From contig JAMPHH010000002.1 of the NCBI GenBank assembly GCA_023663505.1, positions 89,764 through 153,763 on the forward strand: DNA of 64,000 bases, given 5' to 3'. The notes beneath the pieces are model-generated. The model did not search any database. It saw only the letters and a program-made list of their open reading frames with translations, and had not been told where the DNA came from. The position numbers and the translations under genes are program-made. Shown here piece by piece: positions 24,762 to 33,945 of this stretch (positions are counted from its first letter, which is position 1; each line of letters starts with the position of its first letter). The stretch comes from Muribaculum sp. (GTDB lineage: Bacteria; Bacillota; Clostridia; Lachnospirales; Lachnospiraceae).

Positions 24762-26513
24762 ATGTTAAAGGTATTATTGAAGCAAGTCAAGGAGTTTAAG
24801 AAGGATTCTATCATAACGCCCTGCTTTATGGTACTGGAGGTTTTGATGGAGACCCTGATCCCATATCTGATGGGGCGAATGATCACCAACGGCGTGGAAG
24901 CGGGCAACATGGATTACATACTGAAGACAGGCGGCATCATGTTAGTGTTGGCGGCTGTGGGGCTGTGGGCAGGTATCATGGGAGGAAAGCATGGGGCGAG
25001 AGCTGCCATGGGCTTTGGCAGGAATCTGAGAGAAGCCATGTACACCAATATCCAGACCTTTTCCTTCTCCAATATTGACAAATTTTCCACGGCGAGTCTG
25101 GTGACAAGGCTGACCACGGACGTGACCAATATCCAGAATGCGTATCAGATGATCCTGCGCATGTGTGTCCGCGCGCCTATCAGTCTGATATGTGCGATGG
25201 CGATGGCGTTTTTTATCAATGCAAGGATTGCGAGCATCTATTTGCTGGCGGTATTTTTTCTGGCGTGCTGTCTGGGAGTGATCATCAAGCTTACCATGAG
25301 GTATTTTTCGGAAGTGTTCAAGAAATACGATGACCTGAATGCCAGCGTACAGGAAAATATTACCGCTCAGCGCGTGGTGAAGGCATTTGTGCGTGAGGAT
25401 TATGAGATTGACAAATTCCACAATGCCAGTGGCAATATATACAAGATGTTCGTGAAGGCGGAGTCTATGATCGCCTTGAACTCTCCCGTGATGCAGATCA
25501 CCGTCTACTCCTGTATCATGCTGATCAGCTGGGTTGGCGCGAACATGATAGTGGGCGGGACTCTGGACAAGGGCGACCTGATGAGCTTGTTGAACTATTG
25601 TATGAACATATTGATGAGTCTGATGATGCTGTCCATGGTGTTTGTCATGATCACTATGAGTATGGCGAGCGCCAGACGTATCTGTGAGGTGTTGGAGGAG
25701 CAGGCGGATCTGACGAATCCCGAGCAGCCGGACTACGAGGTTACTGACGGCAGCATTCGCTTTGAGAACGTGACCTTCCGCTATAATCAAAGCAGTGAAA
25801 GTCCCGTGCTCGACCATATCAATCTGGATATCAAGTCGGGGGAGACTATCGGAATCATAGGCGGTACGGGAAGCTCCAAGACCAGTCTGGTGAATCTGAT
25901 CAGCCGTCTCTATGACGTGTCCGAGGGCGCGGTGTATGTGGGCGGTAAGGATGTGCGCACCTATGACTGCGAGACGCTGCGCAACGAGGTGTCTGTCGTT
26001 TTGCAGAAAAACGTGCTGTTCTCAGGTACGATTCTGGAGAATCTGCGCTGGGGGGACGAGAACGCCACCGAGGAGGAGTGCAGGCGGGTCTGCGAGCTTG
26101 CCTGTGCGGACGAGTTCATACAGCGTATGCCTGACAAATACAATACCTATATCGAGCAGGGCGGCTCCAATGTGTCCGGCGGACAGAAGCAGCGATTGTG
26201 TATCGCCCGCGCCCTGTTAAAGAAGCCTAAGATATTGATTCTGGACGACAGCACAAGCGCGGTGGACACCGCCACGGACGCAAGGATCCGCAAGGCGTTC
26301 GCCACGGAGATCCCGGGCACCACGAAGCTGATCATCGCACAGCGAATATCCAGTATTCAAGAGGCGGACCGCATCATTGTCATGGACAACGGGCGGGTAG
26401 ATGCCTTTGACACTCATGAGAGATTGTTGGAGAATAACCTGATCTACCGCGAGGTTTACGAGGCACAGACCGGCGGAAGCGGGGATTTTGACGAGAACGG
26501 GGGTGAGCAGTAA
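24762..26513 (+). CDS. ABC exporter half-transporter, degenerate-site partner
   Basis: 583 residues: six-helix membrane domain then ATPase. Walker A is GGTGSSKTS, signature NVSGGQKQR is canonical, Walker B ends ILILDDSTSAVD with Asp in place of the catalytic Glu. This is the pattern of the degenerate-site subunit in heterodimeric exporters. Its stop overlaps the next start by one base. Probably multidrug or peptide efflux under control of the upstream MarR protein; substrate unknown. Confidence 0.9.
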   Translation: MLKVLLKQVKEFKKDSIITPCFMVLEVLMETLIPYLMGRMITNGVEAGNMDYILKTGGIMLVLAAVGLWAGIMGGKHGARAAMGFGRNLREAMYTNIQTFSFSNIDKFSTASLVTRLTTDVTNIQNAYQMILRMCVRAPISLICAMAMAFFINARIASIYLLAVFFLACCLGVIIKLTMRYFSEVFKKYDDLNASVQENITAQRVVKAFVREDYEIDKFHNASGNIYKMFVKAESMIALNSPVMQITVYSCIMLISWVGANMIVGGTLDKGDLMSLLNYCMNILMSLMMLSMVFVMITMSMASARRICEVLEEQADLTNPEQPDYEVTDGSIRFENVTFRYNQSSESPVLDHINLDIKSGETIGIIGGTGSSKTSLVNLISRLYDVSEGAVYVGGKDVRTYDCETLRNEVSVVLQKNVLFSGTILENLRWGDENATEEECRRVCELACADEFIQRMPDKYNTYIEQGGSNVSGGQKQRLCIARALLKKPKILILDDSTSAVDTATDARIRKAFATEIPGTTKLIIAQRISSIQEADRIIVMDNGRVDAFDTHERLLENNLIYREVYEAQTGGSGDFDENGGEQ

Positions 26514-28438
26514 TGGCAGAGGCGAGAGTTGTAAAGGGACCGGGACGCGGAAGGGTTATGGGTCCGAGACCCAAGATTGAGAATCCGGGCAAGATTCTGA
26601 AACGGATATTGGCATATGTCTTTAAAAATTATTCCGTTCATTGTGTGATCGTGCTGCTGTGTATTGTGGGAAATGTGCTCGCAAGTATACAGGGAACGAA
26701 TTTCTTACAGGTTTTGATCGATGATTATATTGAGCCGATGATCGGGCAGCCGAATCCGGATTTTGGACCGCTCCTGCAGGCGATTCTGCGCGTGGCGGGA
26801 TTTTACCTGTTGGGCGTGATCTGTGCATACACACAGGCGAGGGTCATGGTGAACGTGACTCAGGGCACGATGAAGCGGCTTCGCGACGATATGTTTGCGC
26901 ATATGTCAAGACTGCCGATCAAGTATTTTGACACACATACCCATGGCGATATCATGTCCATTTACACCAACGATATCGACACCCTGCGCCAGATGATCAG
27001 TCAGAGCATTCCCCAAATGATCAGCTCCGTAATCACGATCGTGGGCGTGTTCATCAGTATGCTGCGGCTGAGTATCCCGCTCACGGGGCTCACACTGGTG
27101 ATGGTGGCTGTCATGATGTTTGTGACGAAGAATGTCGTGGGCAAGAGCGGAAGCTATTTCCAGAAGCAGCAGGCGGCGCTGGGACGCGTCAACGGCTTTA
27201 TCGAGGAGCGCATGGAGGGCCAGAAGGTGGTCAAGGTGTTCTGCCATGAGGAAAAGAGCATGGAGGAGTTTAAGGCGCTCAACGAGGAGCTTTTTGACAG
27301 CGCCTATAACGCCAATCGTTTTGCCAACCTGATGGGACCTATCAACGCCCAGATCGGTAATCTTAGCTATGTGTTGGTGGCATGTGTGGGGGCGATTCTT
27401 GCGCTGAACAATGTGGGCGCCTTCACAATCGGCAAGCTTGCCAGCTTCCTCACCTTTAACAAGAGCTTCAATATGCCGATCAATCAGGTGAGCCAGCAGC
27501 TCAACAGTATCGTCATGGCTCTGGCGGGCGGCAAGCGTGTGTTCGACCTGTTAGATGAAAAGGAGGAGGTAGACGAGGGCTATGTGACTCTGGTTCATGC
27601 CAAGCAGGAGAACGGCAGGCTGACAGAGTGCGAGGAGCGCACCGGAATGTGGGCGTGGAAGCACACGCATCAGGCGGACGGAAGCGTGGATTATGTGGAG
27701 CTTAAGGGCGACGTGGTGTTTGACGACGTGGACTTTGGCTACACGGACGAGAAGATGGTGCTGCACAATATCAAGATGTACGCGACCCCCGGACAGAAGA
27801 TTGCGTTTGTGGGCTCCACAGGCGCGGGCAAGACCACGATCACGAACCTGATCAACCGATTTTATGATATTCAGGACGGCAAGATTCGTTATGACGGTAT
27901 CAATGTCAATAAGATCAAAAAGGCGGATCTGCGCCGTTCACTTGGGATCGTGCTGCAGGACACCCATTTGTTCACGGCGACCGTGATGGAGAATATACGC
28001 TTCGGCAAGCTGGACGCCACGGACGAGGAGGTCATCGCGGCGGCGAAGCTGGCAAACGCGGACGGATTTATCAGACAGCTTCCCGATGGCTACAACACGG
28101 TGCTCACAGGTGATGGCGCCAACCTAAGTCAAGGACAGAGACAGCTCCTCGCCATTGCGAGGGCGGCGGTGGCGGATCCTCCGGTGCTGATTCTGGACGA
28201 GGCAACCAGCTCCATAGACACCCGTACCGAGAAGATCGTGCAGGACGGCATGGATAAGCTGATGCACGGCAGGACGACATTTGTCATTGCACACAGGCTG
28301 TCCACGGTTCAAAACAGCGATTGTATCATGGTGTTGGAGCAGGGGAGCATTATCGAGCGCGGCACCCATGACGAATTGATTGAGGAGAAGGGGAAATATT
28401 ACCAGCTCTATACCGGAAACGCTATTGCGGAGGGGTAA
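26513..28438 (+). CDS. ABC exporter half-transporter, catalytic partner
   Basis: 641 residues: N-terminal basic tail, six-helix domain, ATPase. Walker A VGSTGAGKTT, Walker B VLILDEATSSID with catalytic Glu, but signature NLSQGQRQ instead of LSGGQ. With the upstream subunit this gives one canonical and one degenerate nucleotide site, as in BmrC/BmrD-type pumps. There is a roughly 45-residue insert before the ATPase core (EEVDEGYVTLVHAKQENG..). Confidence 0.9.
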   Translation: MAEARVVKGPGRGRVMGPRPKIENPGKILKRILAYVFKNYSVHCVIVLLCIVGNVLASIQGTNFLQVLIDDYIEPMIGQPNPDFGPLLQAILRVAGFYLLGVICAYTQARVMVNVTQGTMKRLRDDMFAHMSRLPIKYFDTHTHGDIMSIYTNDIDTLRQMISQSIPQMISSVITIVGVFISMLRLSIPLTGLTLVMVAVMMFVTKNVVGKSGSYFQKQQAALGRVNGFIEERMEGQKVVKVFCHEEKSMEEFKALNEELFDSAYNANRFANLMGPINAQIGNLSYVLVACVGAILALNNVGAFTIGKLASFLTFNKSFNMPINQVSQQLNSIVMALAGGKRVFDLLDEKEEVDEGYVTLVHAKQENGRLTECEERTGMWAWKHTHQADGSVDYVELKGDVVFDDVDFGYTDEKMVLHNIKMYATPGQKIAFVGSTGAGKTTITNLINRFYDIQDGKIRYDGINVNKIKKADLRRSLGIVLQDTHLFTATVMENIRFGKLDATDEEVIAAAKLANADGFIRQLPDGYNTVLTGDGANLSQGQRQLLAIARAAVADPPVLILDEATSSIDTRTEKIVQDGMDKLMHGRTTFVIAHRLSTVQNSDCIMVLEQGSIIERGTHDELIEEKGKYYQLYTGNAIAEG

Positions 28439-28441
28439 GAG

Positions 28442-28825
28442 ATGCGCAGTCATAAAAAGCGTAGAGAACTTAAAGAACTTCAAAAGCTGGAAGAACATAA
28501 AAGGATAGAGCGAATTGAAAAAGAAGTTGAAGAAGAAACGAGGAAGATAAAAATATTTAAATTGGAGGAAATAGATTTTGAGACAAACTTAAATATCACC
28601 GATATTCTGGAAATTGTAGATAAATTTATCCAAGAGCGAGGGATAGAATGTGAAGTATGCAAAAATAACATAACATATGAGACAATATCAGACGGAACAA
28701 GGGAACCCTTATGGTATGTCCCTGTAATTGACCATTTTGACGAACCCGAATTTCTAATGATTTCTGACAGCAAAAAGAAAGTAGTAGCCATGATAAATAA
28801 TATCGGAAGAATAATTGAATTTTAA
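28442..28825 (+). CDS. small charged protein of unknown function, AT-rich
   Basis: 127 residues. The N-terminal 40 are an extremely charged coiled-coil-like stretch (Lys/Glu/Arg), then a compact domain with a single CEVC pair. It starts 4 bp after the exporter stop without a clear ribosome binding site. Codon and base use is markedly AT-richer than its neighbours, suggesting recent arrival. No family recognised. It is followed by 104 bp of plain sequence and the palindromic repeat. Confidence 0.6.
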   Translation: MRSHKKRRELKELQKLEEHKRIERIEKEVEEETRKIKIFKLEEIDFETNLNITDILEIVDKFIQERGIECEVCKNNITYETISDGTREPLWYVPVIDHFDEPEFLMISDSKKKVVAMINNIGRIIEF

Positions 28826-28929
28826 TTCATTAAAAAGAAAAGGCTTGGCATTAATTCTGCTGTCCGCATGTACAGCCCCTAATGTCGGCGCGGAGATGGA
28901 ACAGGAACCAAAGATAGAATCAGTATCAA

Positions 28930-29155
28930 GGCGGGAGCGGACTGGGAGGGGTTTCGCGGGCTTCGGCGAAGGTTGGAGTGTTTTCTTATAGTGCGCTCAC
29001 AACCTAGGGTGAAATGCGCACGGATGCGCATTTCAGGCTTTAGGTGCATGGATGCACCTTAAAGCCGACCCGCAAATTGCAATCCCCTTCCCCGCACTAT
29101 TAGAAAACACCCAACCGCAGCCAGCCCGCGAAACCCCTCCCAGTCCGCTCCCGCC
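28930..29155. repeat. 225-bp palindromic element, copy 1
   Basis: Starts GGCGGGAG and ends CTCCCGCC. The outer 33-bp arms are perfect inverted repeats (28930-28962 with 29123-29155), continuing imperfectly to about 65 bp (..TATAGTGCG / CGCACTAT..). Inside lie GAAATGCGCA/TGCGCATTTC and a GGCTTTAGGTGCAT / ATGCACCTTAAAGCC hairpin. Inverted copy at 58023-58246. No open reading frame; MITE- or structured-RNA-like. Confidence 0.85.
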
Positions 29156-29190
29156 GCCCCTACGCGATTTATGCACTGTTATCTAAACCG

Positions 29191-29925
29191 TCACGCATTA
29201 CTTTCCTTATAGAGTGCATACAGTTCCTTCACCCGCGGATATCTCGACTTTGGCACAGAAATCTCTTTTCCGGTGGTGAGCCGCATGAGATAACTGCTGA
29301 TCCTATCCACATACCGCATATTCACCAGATAGCTTTGATGCACGCGCACGAAACCGTAAGGCGCAAGTTCCTCCTCTATCTCGTTCAGCTTCTTATACAG
29401 CCGATAATCTGCCTCAGACGTGTGAAATATGTTCCTGTGACGATTCGTTTCGATGTATACGATCTTCTGTATCTCCAGCTCACGCGTTCCCTCCACGAAG
29501 GCAAAGACCGCTTTCTGATTCTTCCTGCGCAGCTTATCCCGCAGATCGTCAAGACACTCGGCAATCGTTGATTCCAGATTGTCCTTAACCAAGAACCTCG
29601 CCGCATTCACCCGATACCCCTCCAACGCATAGCTGAGCAGCGACGCCACCAACACTATGGGGATATCGGGGTAAATATCATTGATCCTCTTGGCAGCCTG
29701 CAAGCCGTCCGCCTCGTTCATATTCATATCGAGAAAAATGATATCAAGCTCCTTCACATGAATGATATCACCGCACAATGCTGCGCCTGATGAATATTCC
29801 TCCACCTCGATATCCTGTTCCCTGTCCCTGCCATAATCCTCTATCAGCCCCCGCACTCGCTGTCTGCTCTCATTACAAGCATCGCAAACAGCGATCAACA
29901 GCTTTCCTTTACCCTCTGTAATCAT
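29191..29925 (-). CDS. LytTR-family response regulator
   Basis: 244 residues: receiver domain (DACNE at the N-terminus, phospho-Asp in IIFLDMNMNEADG, about 65) followed by a LytTR DNA-binding domain (KIVYIETNRHRNIFHT, YGFVRVHQSYLVNMRYVDRI, ISVPKSRYPRVKELY). LytTR regulators control surface structures, peptides and quorum systems. The catalytic Lys position is in FLVKDN. Its start overlaps the end of the upstream gene by 17 bp, so it is the last member of a three-gene operon. No partner kinase is present. Confidence 0.9.
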   Translation of the reverse strand: MITEGKGKLLIAVCDACNESRQRVRGLIEDYGRDREQDIEVEEYSSGAALCGDIIHVKELDIIFLDMNMNEADGLQAAKRINDIYPDIPIVLVASLLSYALEGYRVNAARFLVKDNLESTIAECLDDLRDKLRRKNQKAVFAFVEGTRELEIQKIVYIETNRHRNIFHTSEADYRLYKKLNEIEEELAPYGFVRVHQSYLVNMRYVDRISSYLMRLTTGKEISVPKSRYPRVKELYALYKESNA

Positions 29926-30580
29926 ATTTATTCAGATACGCACTGGTAAAATCCCCGTTCATGGAATAGCCGGAGGAAGCACTCTCCAGATTGCTCTCCG
30001 CATTATTTTCCACACGACCCGCCAAGAAGGACAGCTTTGCGGACAATTTGCCCTCGCTCCCCAGCACCTTCGCGACATTCGTCTTATCTGCCGCCTCCCA
30101 TTTCTCCTTGTTGAGCTGCAGCTTGCCGCTCTTGTCCGCAGTGATGCCGATACTCTCCAGCGCCTCGCTGTTTTCAGAGATAAGCTCCTTCATGTTCTGC
30201 GCATAAAAGCTGTTCATATTGCTCGGAACGGACGCCAAGATAGACAGGGTCGAGTTGTATTCGTTGATAAGTGTCTCAAGCTCCTTGTATACATCTGTAT
30301 AATCCCCTGTCGCCTGTGCCTTCGCCAGCAGGCTCTCCTCCCCCGTGGCGCTGAATTTATCCGCCTGTTTGCCAAGCGTCCCCGCCGCCTTCTCAAGCTT
30401 TTCGTATTTGCTCTTGTCCACGGCGCTTATCTTGTTGGCTGACTTGGACTTCAGGGCGGACAAAAGGCTGTTGCTGTTGTTTTGCGAACTGCCGTTCACA
30501 TAGTTCAACAGACTGGTGTTGTTTACAGGCAGCCCCGCTTTCCTAGCCGATTCATTTAACATCTGTGTTGTCACTCTCAT
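29909..30580 (-). CDS. helical protein of unknown function, exported-flagellar-like
   Basis: 223 residues without signal peptide or membrane helix, rich in Ser, Asn, Ala and Lys and predicted mainly helical, Cys-free. The N-terminus MRVTTQMLNESARKAGLPVNNTSLL and the composition recall hook-associated or filament-type proteins exported by flagellar type III secretion, but no family is certain. Its start overlaps the stop of the upstream gene (ATGA), and its 3' end overlaps the LytTR gene, so all three are translationally coupled. Confidence 0.65.
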   Translation of the reverse strand: MRVTTQMLNESARKAGLPVNNTSLLNYVNGSSQNNSNSLLSALKSKSANKISAVDKSKYEKLEKAAGTLGKQADKFSATGEESLLAKAQATGDYTDVYKELETLINEYNSTLSILASVPSNMNSFYAQNMKELISENSEALESIGITADKSGKLQLNKEKWEAADKTNVAKVLGSEGKLSAKLSFLAGRVENNAESNLESASSGYSMNGDFTSAYLNKYDYRG

Positions 30581-31113
30581 TTTGTTTCCTCCTCATTCTT
30601 TTGGTCTTTGGCAGCGTCATCGGTGCTTGCCACCTCGCCGTTTTCCATCTCGTCGATTTCATGGAGCTTACGCTGGCACATGGTATCCTGTGCGATAGCC
30701 CTCATAATGCGATTCACGTCCTCAGGTGAGAACATGCCGATCGCGTCAGCCAGATCCCCGAGATTATCTCTGTTTACCACGAGACTTCCGCCCTCGGAAA
30801 GTCCCACGCAGATACATTCCCTGAGATCGCTCACGTCCCCTAAGCAAATCCTGTTCTTCTCATAATCACAGAAAAAGCTCACTCCGTTGTAAGTGATGTA
30901 CCCGCTCTCGTCCGCCAGATAAGCGTAGGGCGCGCTCTTCCCGCCGCTCACACGCTGATCCAGTCTGCCGCCCCTGACAAATCTGAGCGTCTCCCCAAAG
31001 GAAGCCCCCGCAACGCCTTGTCCCTGCGCGTCAGCCGCCTTGTTTGCGCCGCCCATCTTCTCTCGGTGCATGGAAGCCCAGTCAGTTGCCATTGTTTGAT
31101 TACCAACCTGCAT
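30577..31113 (-). CDS. soluble protein of unknown function, first gene of LytTR operon
   Basis: 178 residues. Start at 31113 (MQVGNQTMATDWASM) chosen because AGGAGGAAAAGGC lies just upstream; a longer frame lacks a site. Middle part FFCDYEKNRICLGDVSDLRECICVGLSEGGSLVVNRDNLGDLADAIGMF is a probable folded core; the C-terminus is an acidic tail. Not recognised. Overlap with the next gene indicates a joint role with it and the LytTR regulator. Confidence 0.65.
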   Translation of the reverse strand: MQVGNQTMATDWASMHREKMGGANKAADAQGQGVAGASFGETLRFVRGGRLDQRVSGGKSAPYAYLADESGYITYNGVSFFCDYEKNRICLGDVSDLRECICVGLSEGGSLVVNRDNLGDLADAIGMFSPEDVNRIMRAIAQDTMCQRKLHEIDEMENGEVASTDDAAKDQKNEEETK

Positions 31114-31410
31114 ATGCCTTTTCCTCCTATTGTTTTTTGGAAATTTTACCACAAAAATAACGATACGTCCGCTTTGGAAATCTCCGTCCGTGGAATATAT
31201 CGCCATCCTAGCTATTGATATCATTATTTATTTGGGTTCTCCTGTTTCTCTAATTCTTATCGGCAAACTTTTCAAAAAGCTGTATATCCAAAGCACCAAA
31301 TGACTATATTTGGCACAAAACGACTATTTTGATGTGGTTGATTGCAAAGCGGCTTGCTGTTTTGTAAACGAAATTCAAACGCTTTGAAAGACGACACAAT
31401 TTCATGTTTC
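31114..31410. other. 297-bp intergenic region, little recognisable
   Basis: AT-rich spacer between the leftward LytTR operon and the repeat array. It must hold the leftward promoter, but no convincing pair of boxes was found, and no open frame or stable hairpin stands out. Confidence 0.4.
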
Positions 31411-31439
31411 TTGTCAGTCTGTGAAAAATATGTTAGAAT
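31411..31439 (+). promoter_or_regulatory. extended -10 promoter feeding the repeat array and chemoreceptor
   Basis: TTGTCA (31411-31416), 17-bp spacer, TAGAAT (31434-31439) with TG at 31431-31432. The -10 lies in the first unit of the 72-bp array. Confidence 0.6.
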
Positions 31440-31700
31440 AAGTCCATATTCAAGGCAAGAAACGGCCGAATGGCCATAATTAAAATGATTGTGGAGCAAT
31501 CATGTTAGAATAAGTCCATATTCAAGGCAAGAAACGGCCGAATGGCCATAATTAAAATGATTGTGGAGCAATCATGTTAGAATGAGTCCATATTCAAGGC
31601 AAGAAACGGCCGAATGGCCATAATTAACATGATTGTGGGACAATCATGTTAGAATGAGTCCATATTCAAGGCAGGGAACGGCCGAATGGCAATAAGTAAC
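31431..31700 (+). repeat. 72-bp tandem repeat array, three full and one partial unit
   Basis: Units start at 31431, 31503, 31575 and 31647, exactly 72 bp apart, nearly identical; the last decays after about 54 bp. Each begins TGTTAGAAT(A/G)AG, an extended -10 look-alike, has a GGCCGAATGGCC palindrome, and ends with the hairpin ATGATTG/CAATCAT. In unit 3 the stem is lengthened to AACATGATTGT/ACAATCATGTT. The array lies directly upstream of the chemoreceptor gene. Confidence 0.9.
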
Positions 31701-31785
31701 AGGAACGTCTGCGCAAGAGAAACGTGGGAAGTCACGAGAGGGTTCGAGGTCGGATTGAAATGCGCTGACGGGAAGGAGGCGCATT

Positions 31786-33876
31786 TTGAAATCAATCAAA
31801 CTGAAAATCACCTTAAGCATCATCATCTGCTCTCTAATCTCCTCAGCGTTTATCGGGAGTATGAGCATTTCCAACGCCAGAAACATGTCCAACTCGGCTG
31901 CGGAGCGGGAGCTTGTGCTCACCTGTGCAAACACGGCTGCGGATGTGAACGCACTGATATCGAGGGTGGAACAGTCTGTGGACACCCTGAGCGAGATCGC
32001 TATGGAGCGGCTTGACTTTTCCAAAATGCCGAATAACGATCAGTATGTCGAACAGTACACGGCGGAGCTGATGGACGAATTTTATAATTTCGCGGAGCAC
32101 ACGGACGGGGCGATTACGGCATACATACGTTATAATCCTGACTTCACCGACCCAACCTCAGGTATTTTCCTGTCGAGACAGGATGTTAATTCTTCCTTTG
32201 AAAGCATTGAGCCCACGGATTTCAGCATCTATGAGAAGGACGATTTGACTCATGTGGGCTGGTATTATATTCCGGTGGAGAATAAGGCGCCTATTTGGAT
32301 GGATCCGTATCTGAATGAAAATATCAATATTTATATGATCTCTTATGTGGTTCCCCTGTATGTGAACGGCACCTCCGTGGGTATCATAGGAATGGATATT
32401 GATTTTAACCGGATTACGGGGATATCGGATGCGGTGACCGTGTTTGATGACGGGTATGCCTTCCTGACTGGAAGCAACGGGACGGTCATTCATCACAAGG
32501 ACTTGGAGAACGGCACTGTATTAAATGAGTATAATAACGGTGAGCTTGCTCCCGTGGCGAGGTTCCTTGCGGACGAGAGCAATCAGAGCAGCTCCATCTT
32601 GGAGTACACGTTGAACGGCAAGGCGTATTCCATGGCGTACTCCGTGCTTGATAATGGGATGCGGCTGTCACTCACGGCGACAGCGGGGGAGATCAGACAA
32701 AACGCCAACGCGTTATCCCTGCAGATTGTGGGATTCTTCCTGTTGGGGCTGGTCATTGCCGCGGTGCTTGGTGTGCTCATCGGTTCAAACATCGCCACCC
32801 CTATTAAAAAGCTTACGTTGGTGATACAGCAGACTGCACAGCTTAATTTCCGACAGGTGGAGCTTGACGACAAGCTGGTACAGAGAAGGGACGAGACCGG
32901 CACTATGGCGAAGGCTATCAGCGAGATGCGGGGTGTCCTGCGCAATCTGATCAGCGGTATGGAGCAGATCAAGGGCAATCTGGATGACAATATGGAGCGT
33001 CTTGACGACGTGATGCAGGAGAATAACAGAATCGCCGAGGACAATTCCTCCACCACGGAGGAGCTTGCCGCGGGTATTCAGGAGGTGGCGGAAAGCTCTG
33101 CCCGAATACTTGGCAATATCAATGCGATACAGGAGAATGTGAGCGGGATCAAGAGATTGTCCGAGCAGGGGCAGACGGAGTCCGGTGAGATCAAGAGCCG
33201 CGCAAGACAGCTTAGTGAGACAACAGCGGCGTCCAGCGACAAGACGTTGGAAATATATCGTTCTATGCAGGACAAGACTGCTGTGGCGATCGAGCAGTCC
33301 AAGGTTGTCGCTAAGATCAATGAATTGACGGAGGCTATCAGGGAGATATCCTCCCAGACGAATCTGCTCGCCCTGAACGCCAATATCGAGGCGGCTAGGG
33401 CGGGAGAAGCGGGAAGGGGCTTTGCCGTGGTTGCAACAGAGATAGGTTCCCTTGCCAATCAGACCTTCCAGACCGTGGACAGCATCAATGAGATCGTGTT
33501 GGATGTCAATACCGCGGTCACCAATATGACGGAGTGCATCGAGCAGATCATGGAATTTCTTGAGAAGACGGTTGTGGTGGACTATGATTCCTTCAAGAAT
33601 GTGGGTGTGAGGTATGAGTCGGATGCCAACGTATTCTCGCAGAATATGGAGGGCATCTATGGTGAGATAGCGCAGTTGAGCAAGTGGGTGGAGGAGATTG
33701 TGTCCGCCATAGACAACGTGCGTGAAATGATCTCGCAATCCGCCGAGGGTGTGGGCTTGATTGCGGATAAATCCTCTGACGCGGCGGTGAAGACCTCAGA
33801 GGGCTACAATAATCTGCGTGAGAATAAGGATAAGCTGAAGGCCTTGGGAGAACTAATTGACAGATTTGGCTTGTAA
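31786..33876 (+). CDS. methyl-accepting chemotaxis protein
   Basis: 696 residues. TM1 (about 8-28), extracytoplasmic dCache-type ligand domain (30-300), TM2 (about 307-332), HAMP (335-390), then the coiled-coil signalling domain with the conserved tip EISSQTNLLALNANIEAARAGEAGRGFAVVA (about 520-550). Start codon TTG at 31786 with GGAAGGAGG at good spacing. No C-terminal CheR/CheB docking pentapeptide. Sits between the repeat array and an orphan sugar-binding lipoprotein; the latter may be the periplasm-side ligand presenter. Confidence 0.93.
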   Translation: MKSIKLKITLSIIICSLISSAFIGSMSISNARNMSNSAAERELVLTCANTAADVNALISRVEQSVDTLSEIAMERLDFSKMPNNDQYVEQYTAELMDEFYNFAEHTDGAITAYIRYNPDFTDPTSGIFLSRQDVNSSFESIEPTDFSIYEKDDLTHVGWYYIPVENKAPIWMDPYLNENINIYMISYVVPLYVNGTSVGIIGMDIDFNRITGISDAVTVFDDGYAFLTGSNGTVIHHKDLENGTVLNEYNNGELAPVARFLADESNQSSSILEYTLNGKAYSMAYSVLDNGMRLSLTATAGEIRQNANALSLQIVGFFLLGLVIAAVLGVLIGSNIATPIKKLTLVIQQTAQLNFRQVELDDKLVQRRDETGTMAKAISEMRGVLRNLISGMEQIKGNLDDNMERLDDVMQENNRIAEDNSSTTEELAAGIQEVAESSARILGNINAIQENVSGIKRLSEQGQTESGEIKSRARQLSETTAASSDKTLEIYRSMQDKTAVAIEQSKVVAKINELTEAIREISSQTNLLALNANIEAARAGEAGRGFAVVATEIGSLANQTFQTVDSINEIVLDVNTAVTNMTECIEQIMEFLEKTVVVDYDSFKNVGVRYESDANVFSQNMEGIYGEIAQLSKWVEEIVSAIDNVREMISQSAEGVGLIADKSSDAAVKTSEGYNNLRENKDKLKALGELIDRFGL

Positions 33877-33945
33877 ATGGAGAGCACCCGGGGATATAAG
33901 CGGAGAAATCCACAGATCTAATAAGTAGGAAAGAGGAAATAAACA

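Noticed and set aside
28930..29155. Insertion sequence with transposase
   Set aside because: Despite terminal inverted repeats, no open frame fits inside the 226 bp and no clear target duplication is visible.
31431..31700. CRISPR-like array
   Set aside because: Units are contiguous 72-bp tandem copies with no unique spacers, and no cas genes are present.
31735..31775. tRNA-like GGTTCGA word
   Set aside because: No acceptor, D or anticodon stems can be formed around it.
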